Counted from the stretch's first letter, positions 52,790 through 62,026 are shown. The stretch: 64,000 nucleotides of DNA from Streptomyces clavifer (GCA_014651175.1 BMWJ01000007.1:124001-188000); one strand, 5' to 3'. Numbers and translations are program-made. Notes: a model not told the origin generated them from the letters alone.

Positions 52790-53052
52790 CCCAGGGTGCT
52801 TCCGCCGGCGGCGGCGTCCTCGATCTCCTGCAGCAGCGCGGTCTTGGCTTCGTCGGCGGCGGCCGCGGCCCGCTCCTCCCGGCGGGCGTCGACGGGGTCG
52901 GTGGCGAGGAGCCGGGTCAGCTCCTGGTCGGTGTGGCCGCCGTACGGGCGCTGGTTCCAGGCCCGCGTCACCGCCAGCTCCCGCTCCTCCCGCATGTCCT
53001 CCAGGCGCTGCCTCTGCTCGTCGCTCAACCGGCGAGCCGGCTCGCGCAGTTG
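52790..53052 (-). pseudogene. Truncated coding fragment, possibly from a conjugation gene
   Basis: The reverse strand has strong codon bias for about 85 codons: LREPARRLSDEQRQRLEDMR, LAVTRAWNQRPYGGHTDQEL and ATDPVDARREERAAAAADEA. It is charged and helical, like linker regions in transfer or relaxase proteins of actinomycete elements. A TGA lies immediately upstream and the frame is lost downstream near 52790, so both ends are missing. The assignment to conjugation is tentative. Confidence 0.4.
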
Positions 53053-53055
53053 GCG

Positions 53056-53080
53056 GGATCAACCCCAGACGGGTTGATCC
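53056..53080. promoter_or_regulatory. 25-bp inverted repeat before the unknown gene at 53098
   Basis: GGATCAACCC (53056-53065) and GGGTTGATCC (53071-53080) are perfect 10-bp arms around CAGAC, ending 17 bases before the ATG at 53098. It could be an operator, a hairpin ending the fragment on the other strand, or an element boundary. Confidence 0.5.
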
Positions 53081-53097
53081 GTCGGCATGATGATGGC

Positions 53098-53766
53098 ATG
53101 AGCAACTGGATCGACCTCCTGACGAGCAACCTCGCCTCCGGTCTTATTGGTGCCGGTATCGGTGGTGCTGCAAGCATCTTGGGCGCCCGTATGCAGGCCA
53201 AGTCCTCGGACAAGATCGCGCGCGACACAGCCGCAAGAGCAGCTGCACTGGAGGGGTACCTCATCTTGGGTGACCTGGAAGCCGCACTCCTCGGGAAGAC
53301 GACGGTATCGGGTGCGGACATGGCCACCTGGAACGCCGAGCAGCGGGTCCTCCTCAGTCGGGCCCGTAAACGAGCCAACGTGCTGCCGATGTCGGAGGAG
53401 GCCAGAAGGACGCGGTGCCGAGAGGCCATCGCACTGATTCAGCCTTTCACCGGCTATGTCACATGGGACGACTACGTGTTCCTCACCAGGATGGCCTTGC
53501 AGGACGCACAGGAGGCGATGGGGACCTATTCGAGTGGTCGACCCCCGACCCCCGTTGTCGCCGATCTGGAGGCACGGATCGGCATGGAGCGAACGAAGAG
53601 ACGACGTCTCAAGCTCGCACGTCGACTGCACGAAATCGAAGAAGAGACTGAGTACCACGAACTAGATGACCACAGGCACAGCGAGGCCGACGTAATCAAG
53701 GCCGAACTCGGCGTCTCACGGACCGTCGATCTGCCCGGCGAGGAACTCGCCGCCATCACGTCATGA
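53098..53766 (+). CDS. Unknown protein with one membrane-like segment
   Basis: A 222-residue protein. The N-terminus holds a glycine/alanine-rich hydrophobic stretch (NLASGLIGAGIGGAASIL) that could span or insert in the membrane, followed by a long charged helical region (KRRRLKLARRLHEIEEETEY). Third-position G/C is lower than average, which suggests acquisition. Such small proteins occur beside integrases and could be phage-defence or maintenance cargo, but no domain is recognised. Confidence 0.6.
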   Translation: MSNWIDLLTSNLASGLIGAGIGGAASILGARMQAKSSDKIARDTAARAAALEGYLILGDLEAALLGKTTVSGADMATWNAEQRVLLSRARKRANVLPMSEEARRTRCREAIALIQPFTGYVTWDDYVFLTRMALQDAQEAMGTYSSGRPPTPVVADLEARIGMERTKRRRLKLARRLHEIEEETEYHELDDHRHSEADVIKAELGVSRTVDLPGEELAAITS

Positions 53767-54002
53767 CGCCCGCCGGAACAGGCACTTACGCTTTGCATTA
53801 GTGCAACGCATATTCTCGAACAACGGGACAATTGCGTCCACGTGCAGGCCCCGACGCCTTTGGAGGTACGGGGCCTTTTGTATGCGCTCGGGAGGGCTTC
53901 AGCAGAGGACGAGACCTGGCTGACGACCGAGAGGCTGCCGAGCTGACGGGCGTCAGCATCGTGACGGTCTACTCGTGGGTCCGCTCTTGCGAGCGGGGGA
54001 CG

Positions 54003-54092
54003 GGGAACCATCCCCACGTAGGCGGGATCAGCTCCGAGACGTCGTCAGGCGCGGCTGAATCCGGGGGCCATTCCCGCGTGCGCGGGGAGCAG
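54003..54092 (+). CRISPR. Two-repeat type I-E-like CRISPR remnant
   Basis: Two degenerate repeats with core CCATCCCCACGTAGGCGGG (from 54008) and CCATTCCCGCGTGCGCGGG (from 54068) lie 60 bases apart, with AGCAG or TCAG at their 3' ends. The second closely matches the Streptomyces I-E repeat core ending GCGCGGGGAGCAC. The single spacer is about 31 bases (54032-54062). No leader or cas gene is present in the window. The flanking gap 53767-54117 holds nothing else recognisable. Confidence 0.6.
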
Positions 54093-54117
54093 TAGGAAAC
54101 TCGCACCACGAAGCTCA

Positions 54118-54830
54118 CCACCCGGCCCAGTCGGCGGCCTGCTCACGCAGTTCCTCCAGTCGCGACCAGTCAGCTGGCGGTCGGCGCCCCACGCCAGGGG
54201 CTCGCGTTCTCGCACGGAGGACCCGAGGGGTACCCGCGGGCAGGAAGCGTTCGCGCTCCTCTTCGGTGCAATCATGCCCGGCCGAGGAGCAGAGGTGGGG
54301 GAACCAGTTCGCGCGAAGTAGATCGTAGGACTGCCTCCAGCCCTTGGCGTAGGCGGACAGCGGTCTTCGTAGACGACCGCTGTCCGCCTGATGTCGAGCA
54401 CGGTGGGTAAGGCGCCGATATGACGGCCCGTGTCAGTCGCCCACAGGTCGTAGCCGTCGGCGGATTCCGTGATCGCTGTGCCGTCCGAGGTCAGGGAGAC
54501 CAAGTTGTCCAGGTGGTCCACGGCCATGGGGTGCCCTGTGGTTTTCCGCTGGTCCACCGACCACCGGCGGACGGTGACGTCCGCACTCTGCACCAACAGA
54601 CTGCGCCCGTCGGCCGAGAAGACGAGGCTGTGTTGCATGAAGTCCCCCGAGACGGGGCTGATCGCGTCCCCGGACAGGACCCCGATCTGTCGGCCGGCGA
54701 GGGTGTCCCAGAGTTGGATGGTGCCCCGGGAAACGCCCGCCCTGGTGACTACCGCGACCTGGTGCGGGTGGTCCGGTCGTGGCACCAACTGTCCGGATGA
54801 GCGGAGAGGCCCGACGAGCGCACCGTTCGT
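54118..54830 (-). pseudogene. C-terminal fragment of a WD40/STAND-type protein
   Basis: The reverse strand encodes the last WD40-type blades (GTIQLWDTLAGRQIGVL, VTVRRWSVDQRKT, YDLWATDTGRHIGAL). After a frameshift near 54360 it continues in another frame as LRANWFPHLCSSAGHDCTEE and the tail LEELREQAADWAGW with a stop at 54118. The N-terminal signalling domains are absent; the fragment is cut off near 54830 where an opposing ABC ATPase fragment begins. Confidence 0.65.
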
Positions 54831-54849
54831 GCGCTCGACAGGCACGCGC

Positions 54850-55108
54850 CGGCTCCCGTCCGCACCAGCTGTCGGGCGGCGAGCGTCAGCGCGCCGGCCT
54901 GGCCCGCGCCCTGATGACCTCCCCCGGCGTCCTGCTGGTGGACGAACCAACCTCGGCACTGGACCGGGTACGGTCCGCCGAGGCGGTGCGACTGATCGCC
55001 GAGCAGACCCATGAGCGCGGCACGGCCACGGTCATGGTTACCCACGACACGGCGATAATGGAGGCTGCCGACCGGGTGTACGAGATGGTCGACGGCCGCC
55101 TGTCCTGA
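54850..55108 (+). pseudogene. C-terminal fragment of an ABC transporter ATPase (LolD/FtsE type)
   Basis: About 85 codons carry the signature LSGGERQRAGLARAL, Walker B VLLVDEPTSALD, switch VTHD and a normal C-terminus. Walker A and everything before it are missing. The 5' break coincides with the 5' break of the WD40 fragment on the other strand, marking a rearrangement joint at about 54830-54850. A TetR gene follows 60 bases on, as commonly seen for such ABC operons. Confidence 0.75.
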
Positions 55109-55168
55109 CGGGGCCGCCAACCGGCGCCGCATTCCCGGGCCTGTCCCCCCTCCAGGAGCCCGCCCCTC

Positions 55169-55780
55169 ATGCCGAAGATCAACGCCTCCACCGTCGCCGA
55201 GCACCGTGCCCAGCAACGCGAGGCTCTCATCGGGGCGGCGATCGACATCCTGGTCAACGAGGGCGCCGCCGCCGTCACACCGGCGGCGGTCGGCGCCCGC
55301 GCGGGCCTGGCCCGTTCCAGCGTCTACCAGTACTTCGACTCCTCGGCAGCCCTCCTGGCCACCATCACCGAGGAAGCCTTCAGGCGCTCCAACGAGGCAC
55401 TCACCCGCGCCATGGCCACCGCGAAAGGCCCACTGGAACGCGTCGAGGCGTTCTTCAGGGAAAGCCTCCGCCTGGGCGCCGAAGGCGCACACCGGCCCGC
55501 CGTCGCCCTCATGAACGCCGGCCTTCCTCCGGCCTGCCAGCAGCGGCTGATGGAACTCCACCTGGATCAGGTCGAACCGTTCCGCGCCGCCGTCCGGGAG
55601 CTCGGCGCTCCTGAGCCGGCGCTCACGGCCGACCTGATCGCCGGAATGCTGCACACCGCCTTGGCCGCCGTCGAGAACGGCACCCCCCTCGATACGGTCA
55701 CACAGCGCACCCTCGCACTCGTACGCCGCTGCCTCACCCCGGACGGCAGCACCGCCCGCGCACCGGAGGAAGGGGCCTGA
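55169..55780 (+). CDS. TetR-family regulator
   Basis: A 203-residue regulator with an N-terminal helix-turn-helix: ALIGAAIDILVNEGAAAVTP, VGARAGLARSSVYQYFDS. The remaining 140 residues form the helical ligand domain. AGGAG is about ten bases before the ATG. It follows a truncated ABC ATPase gene and may once have controlled that transporter; its current target is unclear. Confidence 0.85.
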   Translation: MPKINASTVAEHRAQQREALIGAAIDILVNEGAAAVTPAAVGARAGLARSSVYQYFDSSAALLATITEEAFRRSNEALTRAMATAKGPLERVEAFFRESLRLGAEGAHRPAVALMNAGLPPACQQRLMELHLDQVEPFRAAVRELGAPEPALTADLIAGMLHTALAAVENGTPLDTVTQRTLALVRRCLTPDGSTARAPEEGA

Positions 55781-55910
55781 AGCCCCCGTACCGCCGGAGC
55801 GCCTCGGGCGTCTGCGGCCCGGCACGCCTTTACCGGTGCCTACTCGCTGTCGGTCGACGTTCCTGTTGTCGAAGGGACCAGCTGAGACCGCCGCGGCTAC
55901 CATGCGGGAC

Positions 55911-56561
55911 ATGACCGAGAAGCCGGATCACCCAGCGTCGTACCGGGAACCCCGGCAGGCACGCAGCGCCGCGACCCTGGCCCGCGTGCTGCGGGCCGCC
56001 GAGGAGATCGCCTCCTCGTCCGGCCTGGAGGAGATGACGATCGCCGGGGTCGCGGAACGCGCCGGCGTCTCGGTCGGAACGATCTACCGCCGCTTCGAGG
56101 ACAAGGAACATCTGATCACCGCCCTGTCCGAGCGGATGCTGGAGCAGCGCGAGGAGTACGTGGCCGAGCGGCTACGCATGGCCGAGGCGTCACTGTCCGG
56201 CGTCATGGACGCCTACGCGCACGCCCTGATGGAGTCGTTCGCCGACAGCAGCCGCCTCTTCCCCGAGTTGTTGCGCGCGCGGGGGGCCAGATCACTGGAC
56301 CGCGGGGCACGCACCATCACGGAGATCCATCGCCTCCTGCTCGAAGCGGCAGCCCCGTACACCGACCAGATCCGGCGCTCCCCACCGCAGACGGCTCTGG
56401 ACACCGCGGCCCGCGCCATCCTCGGCGCCTGCTTCCACGACTCCGTGCGCCCCGACCCCGTCACCGGCGAAGCGGCAGTGCGCCGGTACGCCGACGAGCT
56501 CAGCGACATGGCGATCGCCTACCTCCTCACTCCCGACCGACGCCGGGCCACCCCGGCCTGA
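55911..56561 (+). CDS. TetR/AcrR-family regulator
   Basis: A 216-residue regulator. The DNA-binding part reads RVLRAAEEIASSSGLEEMTI, VAERAGVSVGTIYRRFEDKE; the C-terminal two thirds are helical with an AFLAR-like ligand domain. TACCAT at 55898 lies seven bases before ATG 55911, suggesting a leaderless start; an ATG at 55902 is in frame but overlaps this -10. No transporter or enzyme gene directly adjoins it on the same strand. Confidence 0.85.
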   Translation: MTEKPDHPASYREPRQARSAATLARVLRAAEEIASSSGLEEMTIAGVAERAGVSVGTIYRRFEDKEHLITALSERMLEQREEYVAERLRMAEASLSGVMDAYAHALMESFADSSRLFPELLRARGARSLDRGARTITEIHRLLLEAAAPYTDQIRRSPPQTALDTAARAILGACFHDSVRPDPVTGEAAVRRYADELSDMAIAYLLTPDRRRATPA

Positions 56562-56709
56562 GTCGAAACACTGCCGGAAGACCTGGACGGTTGACAGCCC
56601 AGAGGCCGCTGACGATGCGCCGCTTGCTGTTCGGGCGCGACTCAGCGGCGAGGGTCCGTGGCGGAGGTCCGGCTTCGAGGCGCACCGGGGCGTGCGCCCC
56701 TCGCCGCCC

Positions 56710-57198
56710 TCAGGCCTTCCGGCCGGTCAGCGGTGAGGTGCGGACTTCGGCGTCCGGGGCCGGCCGCAGTCCCGCCATGGCGAGGAAGTCGGCGAGTTCG
56801 ATCACACCTCCGCCGGTTCCGTCGTCCCAGCTGGTCCAGAGCCTCGACGCCCCGCCGTCCCAGGTGCCGACGTCCTCGCTCGGATGCTGCTCGACGGTCC
56901 CCTCACCGTGCCGGTACCGCAGGTACAGGTACCGGCCCCTGGTGGTCCAGGCATCCCACTGCGAGGGGAAGCCACCACAGGTCTGCACCACCCGCGCGAT
57001 GGTCACGTCCTCGTGCAGGTGGGCCTCGACGGCGCCCAGGTCCTGGGCGCGGGCGACGAGGAGTTCGTCCACGAGCTCGAGCAGGCGGATGCTGCCGCCG
57101 GGGAACTGGAGCGTGAGGCCGGCTGTGAAACCGACGTGGCCGTCGTTGTAGTCGATCTCCCGCACCGAACGGACCGGCTGACCGAGGAATCCGGTCAC
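56710..57198 (-). CDS. Unknown protein, second gene of a coupled pair
   Basis: A 162-residue cytoplasmic protein from GTG 57198, which overlaps the preceding gene's stop (GTGA). A longer version from 57225 is possible but would overlap by 31 bases. The sequence is acidic, with FTAGLTLQFPGGSIRLLELV, ARVVQTCGGFPSQWDAW and SRLWTSWDDGTGGG. The family is not recognised. Coupling to the 86-residue partner implies joint function, perhaps as an immunity or toxin-antitoxin-like pair, but nothing specific supports that. Confidence 0.65.
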   Translation of the reverse strand: MTGFLGQPVRSVREIDYNDGHVGFTAGLTLQFPGGSIRLLELVDELLVARAQDLGAVEAHLHEDVTIARVVQTCGGFPSQWDAWTTRGRYLYLRYRHGEGTVEQHPSEDVGTWDGGASRLWTSWDDGTGGGVIELADFLAMAGLRPAPDAEVRTSPLTGRKA

Positions 57199-57455
57199 CG
57201 GACCATCCGGCGAATCGTCGACCACACTGACGCTGCCGTGCCCTCCACCGCATACGGTCCGTGCGGCTCATCGAGGAGCAGCCTCAGACCGGTCGACGGC
57301 GTGTGGAACAGAACCGGTCCCAGCCCGTCCAGATGAAGCCACAGATGCACCAGGGACGGCTCGTCGTCGGCGTAGTGGAGCCGGGCCGTGGTCACCTTCA
57401 GCAGTCGCCTCCCGATCAGGTCGGCGGCGCACAGCTCCTCGTTGTCGTCGGTCAC
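57195..57455 (-). CDS. Small unknown protein, first gene of a coupled pair
   Basis: An 86-residue protein from GTG 57455: VTDDNEELCAADLIGRRLLK, HYADDEPSLVHLWLHLDGLG and LLLDEPHGPYAVEG. Predicted mixed alpha/beta with no signal peptide. It is translationally coupled to the 162-residue gene downstream. Function unknown. Confidence 0.62.
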   Translation of the reverse strand: MTDDNEELCAADLIGRRLLKVTTARLHYADDEPSLVHLWLHLDGLGPVLFHTPSTGLRLLLDEPHGPYAVEGTAASVWSTIRRMVR

Positions 57456-57823
57456 CCGCCGATGCTCGCACGGCCTCACCGTCGGGACACGTGCTCCTCG
57501 ACCCGCTGGAGGACTCGTCGTGGGTCGGCTTCGCCGGACGAGGTCGTCATCCATCGGGTCGCCGTGCCCGGACGTGACACGGCCGCGAGCCCGCAGGCCG
57601 CCCGGAACGGACTCACCGAACCCCGGAGGTCGGCCGGATTCCGCGACGGCGGACAATGAACTCTCCGAAGGGCTCCGGCAGCTGAGACCGGAACACAATC
57701 AGGGCATGATCGGCGGATCGTGTCGGGGCGACGGTCGAACGACTGGTACGAGGACTGTGCCGTGGCCACCGCTCGGCTCCGATACGGGCACGATCCGCCG
57801 GGCAGCACCTCGGGAGGGGAAGC
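57456..57823. other. Divergent intergenic region
   Basis: This 368-bp gap contains no supported gene. It ends with GGGAGGGG, the ribosome site of the metallophosphoesterase gene. Confidence 0.45.
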
Positions 57824-59029
57824 GTGACCGAGACAAGCAACACCCGATCCGCCGCTGGTGAAGCGCAAGGGGCTCCACGGAGCCGACTGCAGCTCCTGAT
57901 GCGCTACGTCCCACTGATCGCCCCCGTGCTGCTGTGGGCCGTGCCGTGCTGGGTTCTGCTGCACACCGGCCAGCACTGGCCGCTCCCCGTCGCCCTGATC
58001 GGCACCGCACTGTTCGTCCTCGGCCTGATCGGTATGCCGCTCGCGATGACGCGCGGCCATGGTCGGCGCCAGCAGGACCGGGCGGCGATCATCGGTGACA
58101 CGCTGCTGGGCGGCATCTGGGTCCTGTTCACCTGGTCCGTCCTGCTCGGCGTCCTGCTGCGGCTCACCCTGACCGTGACCGGCGTCGGTGACGGTCAGGA
58201 CCGGGCCCGCATCGTCACCTGGACCGTCCTCGGCGTAGCCGCGGTGCTGCTCGTCTGGGGGTACGCCGAGGCAAGGCGCGTGCCACGCGTACGCCGGCTG
58301 GACGTGCGACTCCCGCGTCTGGGAGCCGGGTTGGACGGCACCCGAGTCGTCCTGATCACCGACACCCACTACGGTCCGCTCGACCGCGCCCGCTGGTCGG
58401 CCCGGGTCTGCGAGACGGTGAACACACTGGAAGCCGACCTGGTCTGCCACACCGGCGACATCGCGGACGGCACGGCCGAACGCCGTCGCACCCAGGCCGC
58501 CCCGCTGGGCACCGTGCAGGCGGCTCGGGCCCGTGTCTACGTCACCGGCAACCACGAGTACTACAGCGAGGCCCAGGGCTGGGTCGACCTGATGGACGAG
58601 CTGGGCTGGGAGCCGCTGCGCAATCGCCATCTCCTGCTCGAACGCGGCGGTGACACCCTCGTGGTCGCCGGTGTCGATGACGTCACCGCCGAGTCCTCCG
58701 GGCTGGCGGGCCACCGCGCCCACCTCGCCGGAGCCCTTCACGGCGCCGACGCCGACCTCCCCGTCCTCCTCCTCGCCCATCAGCCGAAGTTCATCGACCG
58801 TGCGGCAGCCCACGGCGTCGACCTGCAGCTCTCCGGCCACACCCACGGTGGCCAGATCTGGCCCTTCCACTACTTGGTCCGCCTCGACCAGCCAGCCGTC
58901 GCCGGTCTGAGCCGTCACGGCGCCCGCACCCTCCTCTACACCAGCCGCGGCACCGGCTTCTGGGGCCCGCCCTTCCGTGTCTTCGCCCCCAGCGAGATCA
59001 CCCTGCTCGTACTCCGCTCTCCGCAGTAG
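57824..59029 (+). CDS. Membrane-anchored metallophosphoesterase (YkuE-like)
   Basis: A 401-residue protein with four hydrophobic helices in the first 160 residues and a calcineurin-like phosphoesterase domain after about residue 165. Metal motifs are DTHYG, HTGDIADG, GNHEYY, and the C-terminal GHTHGGQIWP. The catalytic domain should face outside, as in relatives acting on lipid-linked or UDP-linked substrates. GGGAGGGG lies five bases before the GTG start. Confidence 0.88.
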   Translation: MTETSNTRSAAGEAQGAPRSRLQLLMRYVPLIAPVLLWAVPCWVLLHTGQHWPLPVALIGTALFVLGLIGMPLAMTRGHGRRQQDRAAIIGDTLLGGIWVLFTWSVLLGVLLRLTLTVTGVGDGQDRARIVTWTVLGVAAVLLVWGYAEARRVPRVRRLDVRLPRLGAGLDGTRVVLITDTHYGPLDRARWSARVCETVNTLEADLVCHTGDIADGTAERRRTQAAPLGTVQAARARVYVTGNHEYYSEAQGWVDLMDELGWEPLRNRHLLLERGGDTLVVAGVDDVTAESSGLAGHRAHLAGALHGADADLPVLLLAHQPKFIDRAAAHGVDLQLSGHTHGGQIWPFHYLVRLDQPAVAGLSRHGARTLLYTSRGTGFWGPPFRVFAPSEITLLVLRSPQ

Positions 59030-59419
59030 TCCACCTCGCCGTAGGGCCCGCCTCGAGTCGACGGGTCCGTGGGGTACGCCCGGGCGGGAGCGGGGCGCCG
59101 AGGACCCGGCTTCCCGTCCGGGGAGACGGTGTGCCCGCCACGACCGTCACGCCGACGAGCCCGGCCGACGGCCGGCTCCCGCCCGTCCCGAAGACGTGAC
59201 ACGTCCCGCCGTGCCACCGGCTGCCGCCGCAGGGCGTCGCCGCCCGGTCGTGCACGGTGTGCTGAGGGGGATGCCGTACGGCCGCGGGCTGAGCCAAACG
59301 GCCGTGCCGGGGAGAGGGGCGGTTGAGAGCCTGGACACTCAGGGGCATTCTTGAACAGAGGTCACCTGTGTGCGCTTCGGTAACGACCTGCCCAGGCGGG
59401 GAGGACGAGTGATGGGTCC
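59030..59419. other. Intergenic region before the stress phosphatase
   Basis: This 390-bp gap has no frame with good bias and no recognised sigma-B-type promoter. GGGGAGGA about nine bases before the ATG at 59420 serves as ribosome site. Confidence 0.45.
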
Positions 59420-61588
59420 ATGAGCAAGGACGAGACGGACCGTGAAGGTCCGCCTGCGGACGGCGGAGAGCCCACACCGGCTGCTGCGGAGGGCAGCCGA
59501 ACGACCGGGGTACCGTCCGACGAAGTGCGCGGCTGGATCCTGGACCAGCTGCCGGTACCGGTGGCCTACTTCGGCAGGGACCAGCTGCTCGCCATGGCCA
59601 ACGCCGCGGCGGCCGGCTCCGTCGGCAGACCCGAGGCGTCGATTCTGGGGCTGCGGCCCGGCGAGATCGAGCCGGGACTGTTCCTGGAGGGCGGCGAGGG
59701 GCTGGCGGAAGCCATTGCCCGCGTCTTGAGGACAGGCGAGGGAGAGCCCTACGAGACGCATCTCATGATGGCGGGAAGCGAGCACGTCTGGCAGGCGGCG
59801 ATGTCGCCCGTACGGAACGCCGCGGGCGAGGTCCAGGGTGTGTCCGTCGTGACACTCGACACGACGGACCAGTTCTGGGCGCGCCAGCGCCTGGGCATGC
59901 TCGACAAGGCGAGCAAGCGCATCGGCAGCACGCTCGATGTGGGCCGTACCGCCGAGGAGTTGGCGGCACTCGGCATCGAGGGCTTTGCCGACTTCGTGAC
60001 CGTCGATCTCCTCGCGGAGGTGCTGGCGGGCGACGAGGCACGCTCCGTGCTGCACCGGGACAAGCTCTCCTTCCACCGGGTGGCCCAGCGGTCGGTGCTC
60101 GAAGGGTGTCCTGAATCGGTCGTCCCGCTCGGTAGGACCCACGACTACGACTGGGACTCCGTGGTGGGCCGCGCCCTGATCGACGGAGAGCCGTCGCGTC
60201 ACACAGTCGACGAAGAGGCTCTGCTGCGCTGGACGACGGAGAAACCGGCGCGCGGGCGGCGCATGCGGGTCAACAAGGTCCATTCCGTCCTGGTTGTTCC
60301 GCTACGGGCACGTGGCATCACCCTCGGCATCACGGTGTTCGCCCGGCACCGCACCCCCGCAGGGTTCGGCAGCACGGATCTGCAGCTGGCCGCGGAGCTC
60401 GTGTCGCGGGCGGCCGTGTGTGTGGACAACGCCCGGCGCTACACCCGCGAACGGGCCACAGCACTCGCCCTGCAGCGCAGCCTCCTCCCCCGTCGCGCAG
60501 CCCGCCAGAGTGCCGTCGAGGTCACGTCGCGCTACCTCCCGAACACCAACGGCGCCGGGATCGGGGGAGACTGGTTCGACGTCATCCCGCTGTCCGGCGC
60601 CCGGGTCGCCCTGGTCGTCGGCGACGTCGTCGGTCACGGCCTCCACGCCTCGGCGACCATGGGCAGGCTCCGCACCGCGGTACGGACCCTCGCCGACGTC
60701 GACCTCACTCCCGAGGAACTGCTCACCCAGCTCGACGAGCTGGTGCTGACGCTCGACCGTGAAGAGCCGGCGGACAGCGCCGAAGGCGCGACGGTCGCCG
60801 GTGCGACCTGCCTCTACGCCGTGTACGACCCGACGGGCGGATGCTGCACGATGGCGAGGGCGGGCCACCCGGAGCCGATGCTGGTCCGCCCCGACGGCAC
60901 CGTCGAGCAACTGGAACTGCCCTGCGGGCCGCCGCTCGGCGTGGGTGGCCTGGCCTTCGAAGCAGCCGAGTTCGAGCTTCCCGAGGGCAGTCGACTGGCC
61001 CTCTACACGGACGGGCTGATCGCGAACGTGGACAGGGACGTGGACACCGTCCTCGCCGAGCTGCGCGACCTGCTCGGCCGCCCCGCACACTCCCTCGACG
61101 AGGCCTGCGACACAGTCATGGACGCGCTGGTTCCCGAGCAGCCGAACGACGACGTCGCTCTGCTACTCGCCCGTACCCGCCGCCTGGATGCAGGCCATTA
61201 CGCCTCGTGGGACCTCGCTGCCGATCCGGCTGTCGTCTCCACCGCCCGCAAAGGCGCCTCCGCGCAACTGATGGCATGGGGTCTGGACGACCTCGTGTTC
61301 ACCACGGAGCTGGTCGTCAGCGAACTGGTCACCAACGCCATCCGCTACGGCGGTGGCGATCCGGTCCGGCTCCGCCTCATCCGGGACCACGCGCTCATCT
61401 GCGAGGTCTCCGACAGCAGCAGCACCGCTCCCCATCTGCGTCGCGCCCGGATCTTCGACGAGGGGGGACGGGGGCTCCTCCTCGTCGCCGGCCTCACCGA
61501 GCGCTGGGGAACCCGCTACACCGGCACCGGCAAAACCATCTGGGCCGAACAGCCGCTGCCCGGCTCGGACCAGACGGAGCCGCTCTGA
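59420..61588 (+). CDS. PAS-GAF-PP2C phosphatase with C-terminal HATPase kinase domain
   Basis: A 722-residue cytoplasmic regulator. Order: PAS (about 35-150), GAF (about 165-345), SpoIIE-type PP2C (about 360-565; GIGGDWFDV, VGDVVGHGLHA, LYTDGLI, NDDVALL), then an RsbW-like HATPase (about 580-715; ELVTNAIRYG and DEGGRGLLLV). Streptomyces has many such proteins, combining an anti-sigma kinase-like domain with the phosphatase that opposes it. Two sensory domains suggest response to a small ligand or redox state. No partner gene adjoins it. Confidence 0.9.
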   Translation: MSKDETDREGPPADGGEPTPAAAEGSRTTGVPSDEVRGWILDQLPVPVAYFGRDQLLAMANAAAAGSVGRPEASILGLRPGEIEPGLFLEGGEGLAEAIARVLRTGEGEPYETHLMMAGSEHVWQAAMSPVRNAAGEVQGVSVVTLDTTDQFWARQRLGMLDKASKRIGSTLDVGRTAEELAALGIEGFADFVTVDLLAEVLAGDEARSVLHRDKLSFHRVAQRSVLEGCPESVVPLGRTHDYDWDSVVGRALIDGEPSRHTVDEEALLRWTTEKPARGRRMRVNKVHSVLVVPLRARGITLGITVFARHRTPAGFGSTDLQLAAELVSRAAVCVDNARRYTRERATALALQRSLLPRRAARQSAVEVTSRYLPNTNGAGIGGDWFDVIPLSGARVALVVGDVVGHGLHASATMGRLRTAVRTLADVDLTPEELLTQLDELVLTLDREEPADSAEGATVAGATCLYAVYDPTGGCCTMARAGHPEPMLVRPDGTVEQLELPCGPPLGVGGLAFEAAEFELPEGSRLALYTDGLIANVDRDVDTVLAELRDLLGRPAHSLDEACDTVMDALVPEQPNDDVALLLARTRRLDAGHYASWDLAADPAVVSTARKGASAQLMAWGLDDLVFTTELVVSELVTNAIRYGGGDPVRLRLIRDHALICEVSDSSSTAPHLRRARIFDEGGRGLLLVAGLTERWGTRYTGTGKTIWAEQPLPGSDQTEPL

Positions 61589-62026
61589 CCTCGGCCCCGT
61601 CCGTCGGTCACCGGGACGTCGTCGTCGGTCCGCGGAAGCGACCTCCCGGTCGACCGCGTCCACGAATGGTGAGCCGCGCGTCGACGAGGCTCCCGGAAGT
61701 GGCCTCGTCTGGACGTCTCCGCGTGCTGCCGAAGCGTGGAGGGGAGATCGTGAGGCTATGGCCCGCACGGCAGACACCTCGGCCGACGTGGTGGAGGGCG
61801 CTCCCGGGACCCCGACGGGGCGATGCCCACGGCACGGCAGAGTCCCGGCATCCGGGCGCCGCGAGCGCTTCCCAGTGGTGGAAGGGACGTGGCCCCGGAC
61901 CACGGGGGACGCGGCGTGGAGTGCCGGTGTCGCCGCACGGGACCGGGCCGCGGCCGCACGTTACCCGGACCGTTGCGGGGGCAGCCGGTGGGGGACAGCG
62001 CGGCAGCACAGATGAAGGACACGTGA
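61589..62026. other. Intergenic region with a doubtful small frame
   Basis: A forward frame from ATG 61758 to 62015 (85 codons, begins MARTADTSADVVEGAP) has a GGAGGGGAG upstream but only moderate codon bias and no similarity. A GAAGGA ribosome site for the next operon is at the end of the gap. Otherwise empty. Confidence 0.4.

Noticed and set aside
51946-53028. 360-codon reverse frame across the integrase relic
   Set aside because: Only its first about 85 codons are coding-like; the remainder is antisense to the integrase pseudogene.
61758-62015. 85-codon forward frame before the dehydrogenase operon
   Set aside because: Moderate codon bias, no similarity and a suboptimal ribosome-site distance; likely leader DNA.
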